From NCBI RefSeq assembly GCF_030704535.1, contig NC_081807.1:909001-973000 (forward strand): a stretch of DNA of 64,000 bases. The letters run 5' to 3'. Position 1 is the stretch's first letter, and each line of letters opens with the position of its first letter. The position numbers and the translations under genes were made by a program. The notes below the pieces were generated by a model. That model saw only the letters and a program-made list of their open reading frames with translations. It was not told the DNA's origin and searched no databases. Origin of the DNA: Vitis vinifera (taxonomy: Eukaryota; Streptophyta; Magnoliopsida; Vitales; Vitaceae). Below are positions 37,001-49,885 of this stretch, one piece after another.

Positions 37001-40000
37001 TAGTTTTTAACATGTATTTTCCTTCCTATGGTGGGTTGGACATGGAGGTATTTGACATTTTGGTGGTATTTTGTGAGATTCACACATGATACTTCTGATG
37101 TGGTTTATTATTTGGAATGAAATGAATAATGTTGGAAGATGTTTGACATAAATGACTGTTAATTTTAATGATGGTTTTGAAGGCATGTGATGTTGCTGCA
37201 GTCATGTGTTATTTACTAGTACCACAAGTGTCTAAGCCATGTATGAAGAAAAAACCAGTAAGTCAGATAAGTGAGCCAAATGATCAAATTAAAACTACAA
37301 GGTTGGTAGTACCAGTTACTGGCATGGAACCAGTTAGTGGTGCTATTTGGCAAACAGAAATTCCATTTTGTAGTCTGTACTACTCTCTTTTGCACCAAAT
37401 CTAGACACCAATTAGAAGGGAAAATCCCTTCCGAGACAAAGTCAAGAACTTTTTGTGAATAGACTCCCTGGTTTAAGTACCCCTTAGCCTCAAACGAGAG
37501 GATTTATATGGATTAAGCAGCCTCCAATATAGCCTGGCTAGAGAGTTTCAGCATTGTTGTGTGCAAATGAGCATAAAAGCAAAACCAAGGGAACCATACT
37601 TCATCAATGAAGCACTTCCATAGGAAAATTGCAATTCTGATGTAGCCAATGTAGTCTGGATTTCATTGTAAGAGCACACAATGTTATAAGAGAATATGGA
37701 TGAAATGCTTATTGAAGTTATAATAGGGGCATCCTATCATGTTGGACCAAAATGGAGAACATGAAGGTTCACTTGGCTAAAAATGCTTTTGAAGGAGTTC
37801 CTTGTTCCCACCAAAAAGACCAATAGGTAAGGCTGAAATATATTTTAGAAATTTCTTTTATCAAAGAATGGATGGATTCTAGGTCAATTTCCAGTTCTAT
37901 ATGAGATTGTAAGTGCAAGTTCATGCTTTACCTTAGGCATGTTAGGCATTTATGATATGCAAGTATCAATTTGAGGATCATCAGGATTTTCTGGTCACAT
38001 GGTATATAATTGGTGAAGATGGCTATATTATTCTTAATTTTATTCATAGGTTAGGCTACCCAAACCACAGAAATTACAACCATTTGAGACAGAGAGCACA
38101 GCAGGGCACAGTTTTTTCCATTCTTCCATAAACACTTGATAATCTAAACTGACTAAATCAACTGAAATCACTAAAATTATCACAATTTGACTACTCTTAA
38201 AAGATTAAATCTCATATGCAGCATTGTTGATGACAAACCAATACACAAAAAATAAAAATCCAACTTTACATGTCACATCAAAAGTCTAATGTCAAAGAAA
38301 TACCTCATCAGGAACCACGCCTTTCCTCGTCATGTCAGTGTACACACTGTATGCAAACTCCCAATCACCAATCTGGCTGTGACTACTAACAGCAATGGTG
38401 TAAACCTCTGGAGTGCCCTTAATGTTATATTGATCAATCATCTTGTATACTTCTCGTGCCCTATCAACCTAAGAGATCCATTATTGAGTTAACTAAAACA
38501 GACCACCAACAAGACAATAGGAAAACTGATACTAAATGCATAATAATGGAGAAGAAAGTAATGCAGCAGTTTCTGAAAGAGAAAAAAAAAACAAAAAAAG
38601 GAGAAAAAAAACAGACAGACAAGCATTACCTGACCAGCATTTGTGCATGCCTTTATCAATGCACCAACAGTGATGTGATCAGGGTCTATTGGTTGTGTCT
38701 CGGCCCTCATTTCTGCTAACACATCAAAAGCACGATCCACAGCTCCTGATTGACCACATGCAGTGATAAGTGCATTGAATACAACTCGATCTGGCTCCAC
38801 TTTCTACTGCATATCAACATCTTATCAGTTTGAAACTTATTTAATATTCAAAATGCAGAAGCAAAAATGAACAAGCTGGGATGTTCTTGTACAAACTACC
38901 ATAGACATGAAATCATTGGAACGAAAAAGAAAAGTGCTAACAAAGGAGATTAGAAAATCTATGACTAAAATCATACCTTGGACCTCATTATTCCATAAGC
39001 ACCAAATGCCTTAGCAACTTGTCCAGCTCTACCACAACCATCAATAAGTGCACCATATGTATGAACATTTGGTTCCACTTCAGCATTAACCATTTCATGA
39101 AACACCTATAGATGCAACTTCAAAGCAATTCATATGGGAAACCAACAATATAAGAAAATAGCATGTTTTAGGCAAGATCTATACGAAATAGAGGATGACA
39201 ATTTCACACTAGGACATTGATAAGCTGCAGATAATATAGACAAAAATATATAATATAAACTATCAATGAGTATTGAAACTTTATCAAACCTAAAAATCAT
39301 TTTTACATAAGATGCAGTTGAACTGGAGAGAAGTACAAACTTTTTCCATGAACAAATGTTTTATTAAGCACTTACAATATAAATGAAGGCAAAACTCAAA
39401 TACATGCATTGTGTACCGAAGAAGGAAAGGGTAACAAAATCAATCAAGACAAAACAAATCTTATCCAAGAAATGGAGAAACACCAATATAGCCTGAAGTT
39501 GAAGCCCCTTGAAGCATGGAATTGATAAGAGCACTTTTTTTTGAAAATGGAAGCCCCATACATTCTGAAAGAGCATTCAATTTCGGTCCTCCCAAACAGA
39601 CTTTAGAAGATGATGGAGAGTGGCTATCCAAATAACATTGTTCACTTATACTGCCCCTCTATCCTCGATCAGCCGTTCCTTATGGAACTTTCAATTTTCA
39701 TAGGGATATGATCATTTAAGTCCAATCACTGGACCTCAAAAATCTCAAATTTACCTACATCCAACTTTCAAGACTATGGGCTTTGGATCTTTAGAGTCAA
39801 ATGGTTTTTCCATTTGCTTACTTTAAATACCAAGAAATCAAGTCCCATCCAATTTCCTAAGGTAATCTAGCCCTCCAAAGCCTCTCCTAAGCTCACATTT
39901 CTATTAAATTTTCTAGTCATACCTGGATTCTTCAACTTTACCCAGCATACCCACATCAACCAGATATGCCAGCGGTGTGAGTGTGAGATCCTTGTCAGAT

Positions 40001-43000
40001 ATTCCCATTGGGCTTCTAATATTGACTATTTTGATACTTTTTAAATAGAAACAAAAGAGAAAGGAAAGAGTTTTTTTTTTTTTTCTTTTATCAAGAATGT
40101 GTTAACTTTTGCTTCCAACTTACTTTAATTGATTTTTTCTTTTATTATGTCATATTCAAGTATCATTCAAGATCCTTTTCAGCCACTCCCCTATATCCTA
40201 AAAATAGAGATGTGAAGGATCAAACACCAAGAAATACACCTGCACTTGAAACTTGCACCCAAACCCATGTAATGTGGACATTCCCTACAGTGACATCCTA
40301 ATTTTAAGGCCATACAAGGCACACTTGCAGCCCAGTATATTTAAAACCATGTCTAGGCTGATCAACTTAAGAGTAATAAAACCTGTACAGCCCAGGTTAT
40401 CTTTCAAGCCAGCTAAGGCTATGAAAATCAGGGCCAATCCCAACCCAGACCGTAGCTAACCACTGTCCACACCATATTCCCTAAGGTTCATAACTAAAAG
40501 AATCCTGTCGTATGGTAATTAATTGATTGCATTAGGTCGGCTTCAAGTTTTTTAACAAAATAAATTTTTTTTCTACCATATAAAGCAGGCTGCACTGTTG
40601 AGGGGATGTATAGAAGGTAACTGCATGAGGATGAGAAAAAAAAAAGTAGTAAAACTAGTGAGGAAATCTCAGTCAAAAACCACAAATATTGACAGTGATC
40701 TAAACTATAACAAACTGGCAAGGAAATAAACATACTTCAAACATTGCATCAACTTTTCCACTTTTAGCACAAGTTGATATCAAAGTAGTATAAAGTTTGC
40801 AATCAGCTTTCAGTCCGGCCTCCCGTACAAGTTGTAGAACTTGGAATGCTCCTATAGATACAATTGAGATATAAGAAATTTGAAGAATATTTATACACAG
40901 AAATGACAGATTCTGTTGTGGTAACAGAACCCCAAACCACCTCACCATCCAATCCTCCCCCAACCCAGAAAGTAAAAAAAGGAAAAGAAGGCAAGACGAC
41001 ACATGAAATTACCAGCTGAATCTTGAGAAGTTGCACACACAGACATAAGCATATTAAATGTACTCAACGTTGGAGTTGGGATCAACTTGGCAAAACGAAA
41101 AGCTTCTGTAACAGCCTTTTGACTTCTGCAGATTTTGAAAAACTTTGCATGATAAACCTGAAACCAGAAAATGTAATAAGTTATGACTTGAAACAACAAA
41201 TATAAGTCAAATTTGCACAATGGCAATTACAGATGACAAATGAAAGGATACAACTTCACCTTATCCATATCCAACAAGCCCATTTTTTCCATATCTTCAA
41301 GCAATTGTATGCAGTCAGATAACCTAATAAAACAAAGAGCTATTCAATGACAAGAGAAATTTTAGAGATAATTTTGGAAAGCAAAAGCTCAAAACACATA
41401 ATGCAACGACGTACGATCTAACAGTGCCTGATCAAATACACAGAGAAAAAACAGTTTGCTTCAATGTTCATTCAAATCAAATCATTTGTTTCATGAAAAA
41501 CACATCAAAGATGAGATTTACCTCCCTTCACTTAATAATCGGTTGTAAGCACTGAATTTCTCAGAATCATGATATTTTTCTTTGACAGTCATGCCATTAG
41601 ACAAAGGGAACTGGGACAGATTTCTATGGTCGCTCAGAGGTGGAAGCCTTCCGTTCTTGTCTCTGGGAAATCCCTTGCCTTTTACTAGGTCATTCCTTTT
41701 ACCAGAAGAACCTTCTTTATAACAAGAAAGAGACATTTTTCCTTCAACATAGTCTGGAAGAAACATCCTTTTATAAAGTCAGAACAATGGGGAACTAAAA
41801 AATCAAGGATTTCTTGCTATATTACAGGGCAAAACAAGAAGGAAAAAAGTCCACAGTAATCTACAGATAATTAAAAACTTTTGAATTGCATAACCTGCAG
41901 AAGAATGTGAGTTTTGGGCTGATAATTCTGCTTCCTTTGATGTAGCATTCCTCATTTGAAAAGAAACACCATTCCCATCCAAAAGGGAGGCATTTGAAGC
42001 TAATGTTTTTATACCATTGAAGTTTGGCATAGGTTTCATCACTGACTGTTTTGCCTCATAAAATGTGTAAAGCTCTTCTCTAATGGTATCTCTGAAAATG
42101 CCAGTAAAGGAAATGATTTCACTCTCTTCACCAGGTCTACCGCCTCTATTCTTACGTTCATTCACTCCTTCAAGTGCAATGATGTCCGGAACAGAAGCAG
42201 CAATGGACTTGGTTTGAACCACCGGTGTGGACAAGTCATAACCAAACTCGGTTTCCATTTGACGTTCTTCCAATTGCAATTCTGGCATTTCAGTTGCAAA
42301 CACTAGAGGTTGCAGCAAGCCTGACTCAGAGAGCAGAGGAGGCAGGATCGATGGGCCTGCCTCTTCAGTTTCTCTTACAGATACACAATTTTTAGCATTA
42401 GATGAAAGAACATCCAACCTAGATGACTCTGATGTATTAGTGACATGAGTTTCTTCCTGCATCAAGGCAATTTCTTGCCATGGAGCCTCTTTATCTTTGG
42501 AAGCATGGCTGACTTCTTCCACTATGTCCATTGTAGCTCTGCTTTCTTTTTCAGAGGTCTCCTTGTGAAGATCTCCAAAACCCAGAATTGCACTCTCCAT
42601 AAATTGGTTCATAACATCTCTGCTCAGTTGGGATATTGCAAAACCTGAGGGACCTGAGACCTATAAGATTAGCATAAGTATTAGGAAGTTAACCATAACA
42701 TCCAAAATTCACCACATAAATGTGTTGCCAGAGAAAACTGACAAGAAGAGGGGAAAAATCAAAAAGAGAAGGAAGTTGTGTTTATAGGCTGTTATCTTCA
42801 TCACTGTTCCCAATAAATGAAAAAAATCAGACTGGACCAAACGTCATAATTGTACCAGGCATTGTTCCATAGAGGTCCATGTTTTCTCAGTTTCCAAACA
42901 ATAAAAAAAAATAAAAATGCAAATTTTCTTTTCTTTACCGAAATTTTCTCAGGAACCTAACAGAGTTTCTACATTTAAAAAACATCGTCAAATAAACCAT

Positions 43001-43549
43001 AATTCTAACCAATAAAAAGTAATCTCCACTTCCAAAATCCACAACCTCCGACCGCACCATAACTTCAAACCTCAAATCTCGGTTCCAGAAAACAAAATTA
43101 TCTCACTACTGGTCCATCTCAACGTATTCTCCCCAACGTCATTTCCGTCCAAATTTCTAAATCTTTTACTATAGCATGAATTAGTCTTTAAAATAAGTCT
43201 TTAATTTCTAAAAGAAAACAAACCGCACCTCTCTGGAGTTCTTCCTCCGCCTTGAATAGCTGAGAAACACAACACTGAAAGCAAAAACAGCCGCCACAGC
43301 AACAACGACGAGAACCGGCTGCGAGCCCAAGGAAGCCTTGAAGTAGAACCTGGAAGGCGACTGGATCCGAAAACGTATATTTTTACATTTCTTGGGAGAT
43401 CGGAGACCCGGAGGCCTCAAATTATGGCCGCAACCGAGAAATTCACGGCGGAGAGTGGAGAAAGAAGAAGAAGGAGAAGGAGAAGAGTAGAGTGGAGTGC
43501 ATGAGATTAGGGTCAGAGCTTGAGATTTTGCGGAGAAGTTCACATCCAT
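25909..43549 (-). CDS. MRL1: Chloroplast PPR protein MRL1 (rbcL mRNA maturation/stability factor), spliced
   Basis: A P-type pentatricopeptide protein of 1115 residues in 19 coding exons. In Arabidopsis and Chlamydomonas, MRL1 stabilises processed rbcL mRNA for the Rubisco large subunit in the stroma. The N-terminus (MDVNFSAKSQ) is rich in Ser and Arg like a transit peptide. A hydrophobic segment at about residues 77-98 is followed by SRRRKNS. A long low-similarity spacer (exons 2-3) precedes PPR repeats from the LLSEGRLSDCIQLLED region on, including GALIDGCGRAGQ, VVFNALITACGQSGA and SALIDVAGHAGK. The C-terminal region (GDGFGEYD-like DGFGEYDSRAF, GEKAINLAGR, RRWFQPKLAGPFSG, ending GNLSLD) matches MRL1. 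All introns are GT-AG and all phases close in frame. An in-frame upstream ATG at 43678 would add 43 residues; I prefer 43549. Confidence 0.93.
34040..34065. repeat. (TA)n microsatellite in an MRL1 intron
   Basis: About 13 perfect TA repeats lie between the exons at 33666-33765 and 35252-35392. They are likely length-polymorphic. Confidence 0.8.
36240..36950. other. Possible retroelement-derived patch in the largest MRL1 intron
   Basis: This stretch differs in texture from the flanking AT-rich intron: it is C/A-rich, with many short CCAAAACC-type words. It may be an old non-LTR retroelement fragment. No coding domain is readable, so this is a weak call. Confidence 0.2.
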
Positions 43550-43760
43550 GGAAGTGTAGAGAGAGAGAGTGTGATGAGGATAGAGCGAAGAAGAAGATGA
43601 AGTGGTGGTTATGTGAAGTGTGGCGAGAGAAACGAAGATGATGTCCGTTTTGCTAATCCAGACTTGCTGACGTGGCATTGCTGCCTTTTTTTCAATTTTT
43701 TTTAAAACGTTTTCTCCGTTTGTGTAAGTTAACGGAAAAGAAGCGCCGTTGTGAGATATT
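43550..43760 (-). promoter_or_regulatory. MRL1 5' leader and promoter-proximal region
   Basis: On the minus strand the leader just before the ATG is pyrimidine-rich: CTCTCTCTCTC at about 43560-43570 and CTTCTTCTTC-like runs near 43590. This is a typical Y-patch of plant housekeeping and plastid-function genes. No clear TATA box is seen close by. Confidence 0.4.
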
Positions 43761-44541
43761 TGTGAGCTCAGTTTTGTTATCTTCTTGGAAAATGGGAAAT
43801 CTTTAAGTGTGATAGCTAGTTTCCGTTAAATTTTATGAAAAGTCTATTATCATTCGGTTTTAAAAATAATTTTCTCTATTTACATAACATTAATTCTTGT
43901 TTGATATTGAGGAGATTGATAAATTAATATTAATGTATTTTTTATTAAAAAATTTAAAAAAGAAAAGAATTTATATTAATAAATTACTGAAAAGTTAATA
44001 ATAAATAAATTAATAATAAACTCATATATAAATAAACTGATAATAAATTCATTTCATGTATTTATTAAATAAATAATATAATTAATGTATCTTTAACTAA
44101 TTTTTTCAAGGATTAAAAAAATATAAGTTGTATTTAAATTTAGGGCTAATTTTATTGAGACCCTAGTGTAAATACATCGAGTCACCACAAGTTTTAAATT
44201 TCATCAACCGGTACCCTTATAAGTGTATTTCATATATAAATTTTATTTTTTAAGAATTAAAATTTAGTTTTTAAAGAATTATTAAATTTTCTCATCTAAA
44301 ATATTTTTATTTAAAATCTTTCTAAAATAAATTTGATAACCTGAATAAATTTATAGGGTACTAATCCATAAAAATTTGAAATCAACGGTGGTTAGGTGTA
44401 TTTACATTAAATCTTAAACCTTAGGAAGTATCATTGAAATTAACTCTTAAACTTATGATTCTTGTTTGTTTACACAATATTAAAATTAACAAATAATATC
44501 AAATAATGAACATTAATTTTTTATTAAAAATTGTCAAATAT
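43761..44541. other. AT-rich spacer
   Basis: No gene, RNA or structured repeat is supported. It consists of ATTAATAAAT-type low-complexity DNA. Confidence 0.5.
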
Positions 44542-45420
44542 TCATGATTCTAACTCCATGAATTCAATGGAAGGAATGTGCTGGACTTTGTGAAAATCCT
44601 CTCCTCCTTCTCTAAGTCTGTCCAGGAATGTGTCTAGAATCCCACTTACCTTCATTTTCCGGAGGGTGACAATGAACCTCTCAATCCATCGGGAACTGCC
44701 TTCAGTTGTTGACACTTCATGATCCTCAAATGGCAGAGACTGGGCATGCTTCAATGTTAAGTGTGGAAAGCATTGTGCTCTGGTAACCTGGTGATGCCTG
44801 CAGCGAGATACAGTCTATAAAGATCATGATGACAACCCGAGAGCAGTTGCCTTAAATCTCCTCCCACTGAAGAAATGAAACGACACTTAAGACGGGGCAC
44901 AAGGGTTTGAAGATTACCTCCAATTGTTCAATGCTTTTTATAGCATGAATATGCAATTTGCGAAGATTTTTCAATTTGATAAGACCTTCTACACAACATT
45001 TGTTTGGATCAATGTACCTCAGAATCTCCAAGTTGGTCAACATGTGCAGCCGCAACTTCTTAGCATGGATTATTTTGTATCTCCAAGGAAGATATAGATG
45101 TCTCAATTGTTGCATCTTTCATAGAACATTTGGGATTTCTTCCCTGCTTCTTATCTTCATAATGTATGAAAAATCTTGGGATAGGTCTAAGGTATTCAGG
45201 CACCTCAAATTGGCTATAGATGATGGCAACACTCTTATTCTACTGTTACTTAAATTCAAGTACCTCAGGTGGATAAGATTCCCTATTGTTGTAGGAAATT
45301 GGCCTTGCGTTATCTCAAATCCTTTAAAGTCCAAGACTTCGAGTAACTTAAAATTTTGAAAAGCAGGTTTGAGTTTCTCCAAATTTCTTATCCTAAGTTC
45401 ATGAACACATAAAAGGGGCC
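44542..45420 (-). pseudogene. NB-LRR disease-resistance gene remnant (LRR C-terminal end)
   Basis: Minus-strand coding fragments match the LRR end of RPP8/RPP13-like CC-NB-LRR proteins. In order they read LCVHELRIRNLEKL, then LEVLDFKGFEI, IGNLIHLRYLNLSNSRIRVLPSSIANL, LNTLDLS, then QQLRHLYLPW, MLTNLEILRYI, LIKLKNLRKLHIH, and finally WIERFIVTLRKMKVSG and GGEDFHKVQHIPSIEF near the stop at 44542. The CC and NB-ARC domains are absent. A TGA at 45119-45121 interrupts the frame in the IPNVL-KMQQLRHLYLP motif, where the family has Trp. The frame also breaks between about 44852 and 44760. The 5' part is lost at about 45,420, where retrotransposon DNA begins. It is not functional. Confidence 0.8.
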
Positions 45421-46184
45421 TGATTGTGAGGGGCTCCCCTCCTCATGTCCCTTTTCCGACCTGGACACCTTGACCATCTAGTACAAGTGTGCAACCTATT
45501 CAGATCATTTTGTCCGGACTACGACCAATTCCATCTGACACCAGGCAAAAGAAGGCCATTTCCCCTTACAAGGTCAGACGGCAAGGGGGGTCGGACCCCT
45601 GAAACAGATAGGGCTATCCAATCAAGTCTTCAAGACTTGCAAGCATGCGTGATCATTCACATCTGATATGTGAACGGCTGATGAGACGTCTTCTAACCCT
45701 CAAGTCCATGTCAATTAATTGCTGCACATAACCCCAGACCATCAACAGGTTGAGAAGATAGGCGGTTGCACAGTCCAACAGCATGGCACGTCAATTGATG
45801 ACACCTACCAACAACCCAAAACTATAATGATTGTCCTACAAGTAGCTGGGCAATCATCATTATAGAAGAAAGTCAAGGTGCCAAGTCAATACTATAGTGG
45901 TAGACTCATCAACACTATAAAAACCCTCTAAAAAGCACAAATGAGGTATAAAAATATATATGCATTGACCCTCTCTCACTAAACAGCTTGAGATATTCTT
46001 GTATGACTTAAGCTTCGGAGGGACGTGCCCTGACCACCTGTCCGGACATTCTTTTGTGTAAGAAGAAGTCCACCTAGTTCCATTATTTCTAGGTGGATTC
46101 TTTGAGAAGCACAAAAAATGGAGGAAAGTTGTCTAACCTCCATAAAGTTGGATGAACTTGACTCTAGTTGGCTTAGAACCAACA
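45421..46184 (+). mobile_element. Probable LTR of a Gypsy-type retrotransposon
   Basis: It begins TGATTGTGAG where NB-LRR homology stops, and ends ...AACCAACA. Just after comes TTGACATCATCTGTGGGAAC, a decayed form of the TTGGCGCCGTCTGTGGGAAC junction that follows the 5' LTR in many plant Gypsy elements. CTATAAAAACCC at about 45914 would be its promoter TATA. The ends are inferred from TG...CA and context. No second identical LTR is visible. Confidence 0.55.
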
Positions 46185-46890
46185 TTGACATCATCTGTGG
46201 GAACGACTGAGGATGTCAACACCCTCTAAAAGTTTATCATTAGCTATAGGTAACGAAGGCTACTTTGATTGGTGAGAGGGCATGGAAATACGCCAGCGCA
46301 AGAATGATTGGTAGATGTAGTCTCTAATCCACCAAACAAGGTGACTCAAGAAAGAAAATGAAGAATTGCGTGCCCAAATGTCATCTGCGAGCCCCTCTCA
46401 AAGCCGACAACCCCAAAGCCAGTGAATGGCCTCAAGACATACTGATGAGGTGTCTTTCCATGGGAACATAGAATTCCCCTCTGGCAATCACACGATGCGG
46501 GATGAGGAGGAGCTTTCACCAACCCGCCAAGTGCAGTTGGACGAAAGCTCCGAATCTACCCGAGTGTCAACAAAGAGGAGGCGCGACAGGAGGTCACGTC
46601 TATCTGACGCAATGCGAGCCTGGTTGGGACCTCAAACACCTGGCGTAGAGGGAAAAATATGCATAATAGAAACCCTAGAGGTCTGTCTGGGTCCATCAAA
46701 CACAGCAATCATGTCGAAGTGGCCCTCCCATCGGCCAAAATAGCGGCAAGCTGGGACCCCAGCAGATCGGGCTCCACCCGATTCCATCAGCCAGCGATTG
46801 GATGACATGCTCTCCAAGTCGTTCGACCCTCACATTATTAACTATGAGCCCTCAAAAGGGTTCATAGTACCAAAATTCACGACAGATTGT
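46185..46890 (+). mobile_element. Truncated Gypsy gag leader
   Basis: Downstream of the LTR, an open frame (46426-46743) has the charged Arg/Ser-rich composition of gag N-termini (RRRDRRSRLSDAMRAWL). After a stop, another frame reads NYEPSKGFIVPKFTT near 46,840-46,885, the conserved start of the gag capsid region (KFTTYDGT in intact elements). Homology ends there. No protease, reverse transcriptase or integrase is present. Confidence 0.55.
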
Positions 46891-47082
46891 CTTTTCCAAA
46901 TAAGGAGTCACATTTAGGGTTTTCTTTCTTATTTTCTTTACCCTTTAAAAATAAAACAAAAATAAGTGGCGACTCCAAGTCTTTCCTAAAAAAAATCAAA
47001 TTTTCACCAAATAAATAAAAAAAAACGAGTTTCGCCATCAAGTGGAAACGCATCGAGCGAAAATACGGGGTCCACACTTCTA
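46891..47082 (+). mobile_element. LTR 3'-end-like fragment joined to broken gag
   Basis: Directly after the gag break come AAGTGGCGACTCC, CGAGTTTCGCC, GAGCGAAAATACGGGG and TCCACA, a signature of the 3' ends of some plant Gypsy LTRs. It belongs to a different element type or a nested insertion; which one cannot be settled from this window. Confidence 0.4.
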
Positions 47083-49885
47083 AGAATCATCATCGAAAAA
47101 ACCATTGTTGCTTGCTAAAAACTTCATCCTTTTAAGGGTTGTTTTATTGACAGTTGTTAAAAATGTCATTTTTAATGGGTTTTTTTAACAACAATGACGC
47201 TTCTAGAAGTGTCATTGTTTACTAGCATCAACCTTGACATTTTCTATAAATGATCATTGTACAAGCCCCATTGCTTGAACTCTTGCTCAACATTGACCCT
47301 GTAAAAGCGCCAAGAAAAAGTGTAAGCATCCTTGTATTTTTCTTGATTGTTGACATTTTTTAAGCTCATATGATGTGTGATAAGTGCTAAGATGGAATTA
47401 AAAGTATCATTTAAAAATAAGTTATTGGACTTATTTTCATATTTATTTTGCACATTATGCTTAAATATTTTGAAATAATAGAAAAAAAATGAAATTATAT
47501 ACTAATTAAATTATATACTGTTAATTAATATATCTCCAATATAAAGCTCGTGTAGTAAGAATACTTGGATTACTTCATTACTAGCCTTGGATCAATAGGG
47601 TGCATGCAAAGACAATCATAGAGGCTCTCTAAATTTACATAGTGGAAGCATCTACATATTAAAACAATAAATTTAGAGAATAATGTTATGCATGCGATCT
47701 AAATGTTCACAATTTCAACCAATGAAGAGTCAATGCAGATCTTGAAAACTAGTAGATTTTCCATTCGATGGCTTTGTTCCTTAAATTTTGGCAAATGAAA
47801 AATTGGAATAAAGGCTAGGGTTTCTCTATTTGAAAGAGTGAATAACAAGGGTTAGAGTATAAAGCCCTCAGCCTTAAGATGATTTATATAGGCTTGTCTA
47901 TAAGCTTAAGTGACTTGAATTCGTCTTAAGTTTGAGTTACTTAATCTAGTCCATTAGGACCTAATTAATTAAGTAGACCTATTAGGTTTGAATTAATTAA
48001 TTAACTTAATCTAGAAAAATCATTCACAAGTTTTTATGTAATCTTGCATATTTACTAAAATATCATTATGTGCACATATGAATAAAGAATTCAATTATAT
48101 CTTAACAAATGTATTACCAAATAATATAAGTTCGAGCAAGGACCCCTTGCAACTATAGAAAAATAGTGGTTTCCTTAAAATCTAATTCTGAAATTAACCC
48201 AAAATCCCATTATAAAGAGTTGATTACACCTTAGTATGTATCCGATGATATTAAAACAAAATGCTAGAACTTGTGCCCAATACCTACTATCCACAATCCG
48301 CACACTTCCCATAAACTAGGGTTCATAATTTAACTTGCGTCCCTACCATTGGGGTAGACAACATCTACACCTCCATTATTGCAAGTTGTCTTCTTTTGGA
48401 AGAGAAAAAAAGAAGGAAATTTTGAAATAAGAATGATGAGATGTCTTTCCACTAGCCTTAAAAAGTATAAATAGAATATTTATTGTTGACTATTCCAATA
48501 ACATGCATAGCATACGCAAATAGATTATTTGTTATTGGTAAATAAGTTATTTTTAATATCTTATCATGTGTTTTGAACACTAATTACCCAAAACACCAAT
48601 GTATTAAAGAAGGATAATTCCACAGGATCTTAGAGGTACCATACCCCCCAAAAAATATGAACTATTTGAATTTGCATGTTTGAAAATAAATTTATTAAAA
48701 TTAACCAATAACAAGTTTTAGCCTCTTTGTTTTCATTTTTTTACAATAAATTTCTTATTTTTCTCAAAGAAATGTGAATATAATTTTACCTTTCCTTTTA
48801 TTTATGGTAAAAGGAAAAACAATATCTAAATTAATTTTTATTGGATAAATTAATTAGAATGAAAACTCAAAGTATTATCTTTTTTTTTTTCTAAGAATAA
48901 AGAAATTTTATAAATATATAAATATATAAATATATGCATGTATCTTTGATAATAAGTAATTCTTTGTATTTTCTCGTTTGATTACAAAATATTAATATTT
49001 ATTATCTTGTATTTTATTAATAATTTCATATTCATGTATTTAAAAAATATAGGTTCTATTTTAAATCAATGGCTTTCATTTATTTACATAATATTAATAT
49101 TTGTTTGACACAAAGGAAAATAAAATTTCCTATAAGTTCTTTTCTTATGACTTTTCGTTTATTTACATTTGATTATAAAATATTAACATATGTTTGAAAG
49201 AATAGAGATTAATAAATTTACATTCGTGCATCTTTGATAATAAATAAATTAATAATAAATTTATATGCAAAATATTTTTTTAATATTTTATAAAGAAAAA
49301 ATTTGAAAAAAAAGGTTTATCTTGAAATTAATAAATTCATGTCATGTATTGTTGATAATAAATAAATTAATAGTAAATCATATTTATATTTGTATAACTT
49401 TGATGGTAAATAAATTAATTATCTTTTATAATAAATAATTAGTAATAGATTCATTTTTATTATAATAATATTATATTCATTTGATATTATAGAGAATGAG
49501 AGTGGTAGTTGTGAACAGTACACTGAGTGCTCATACTACATTAATGTTGTTTATGAAATCCATATAATCTCTAAGGGTTGTGATGAACCTCAAACCATTT
49601 GGCCACACACTCTCATCTTCTCATCTTCAAAATGAGATGTTCTTGTGGGGTTACCTCCCTTTTTTAGGGTTCTTCATTAGCATGCTTTGTTTCAGCAGAG
49701 AAAAGCGGGTCTCTTTTTTTATTTTAATTATTAATATTTTATTTTTAAAGAACAAAACATAATACTAGTTCAATTCATATTTATTATTATTTCAAATGGA
49801 AACCCAAACACCACGGATCCATCCACCCAAAATCTAGACAACTTGGAAAACAAGCACAATGCACGCCTAAAACTAAGATGGAAAA
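47083..49885. other. AT-rich repetitive DNA without a supported gene
   Basis: An imperfect inverted repeat (AATGACGCTTCTAGAAGTGTCATT) lies at about 47191-47214. It resembles subterminal repeats of CACTA transposons, but no transposase or terminal CACTA is identified. The remainder to 49,885 is AT-rich with no recognised domain. Confidence 0.4.

Larger units (their letters stand above)
25909..43549 (-). other. MRL1: Exon map of MRL1
   Basis: Coding exons in transcript order: 43229-43549, 41895-42660, 41522-41753, 41260-41323, 41013-41157, 40736-40851, 38977-39105, 38630-38803, 38304-38468, 35252-35392, 33666-33765, 32611-32719, 32413-32504, 30867-30957, 30101-30332, 29911-30003, 29384-29432, 27108-27201, 25909-26143. 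They sum to 3348 nt (1115 codons plus stop). The acceptor before the exon ending at 38803 must be the TAG, because using the preceding CAG would put a stop in frame. The largest introns are 35393-38303 and 27202-29383. Introns hold no other supported gene. Confidence 0.88.
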
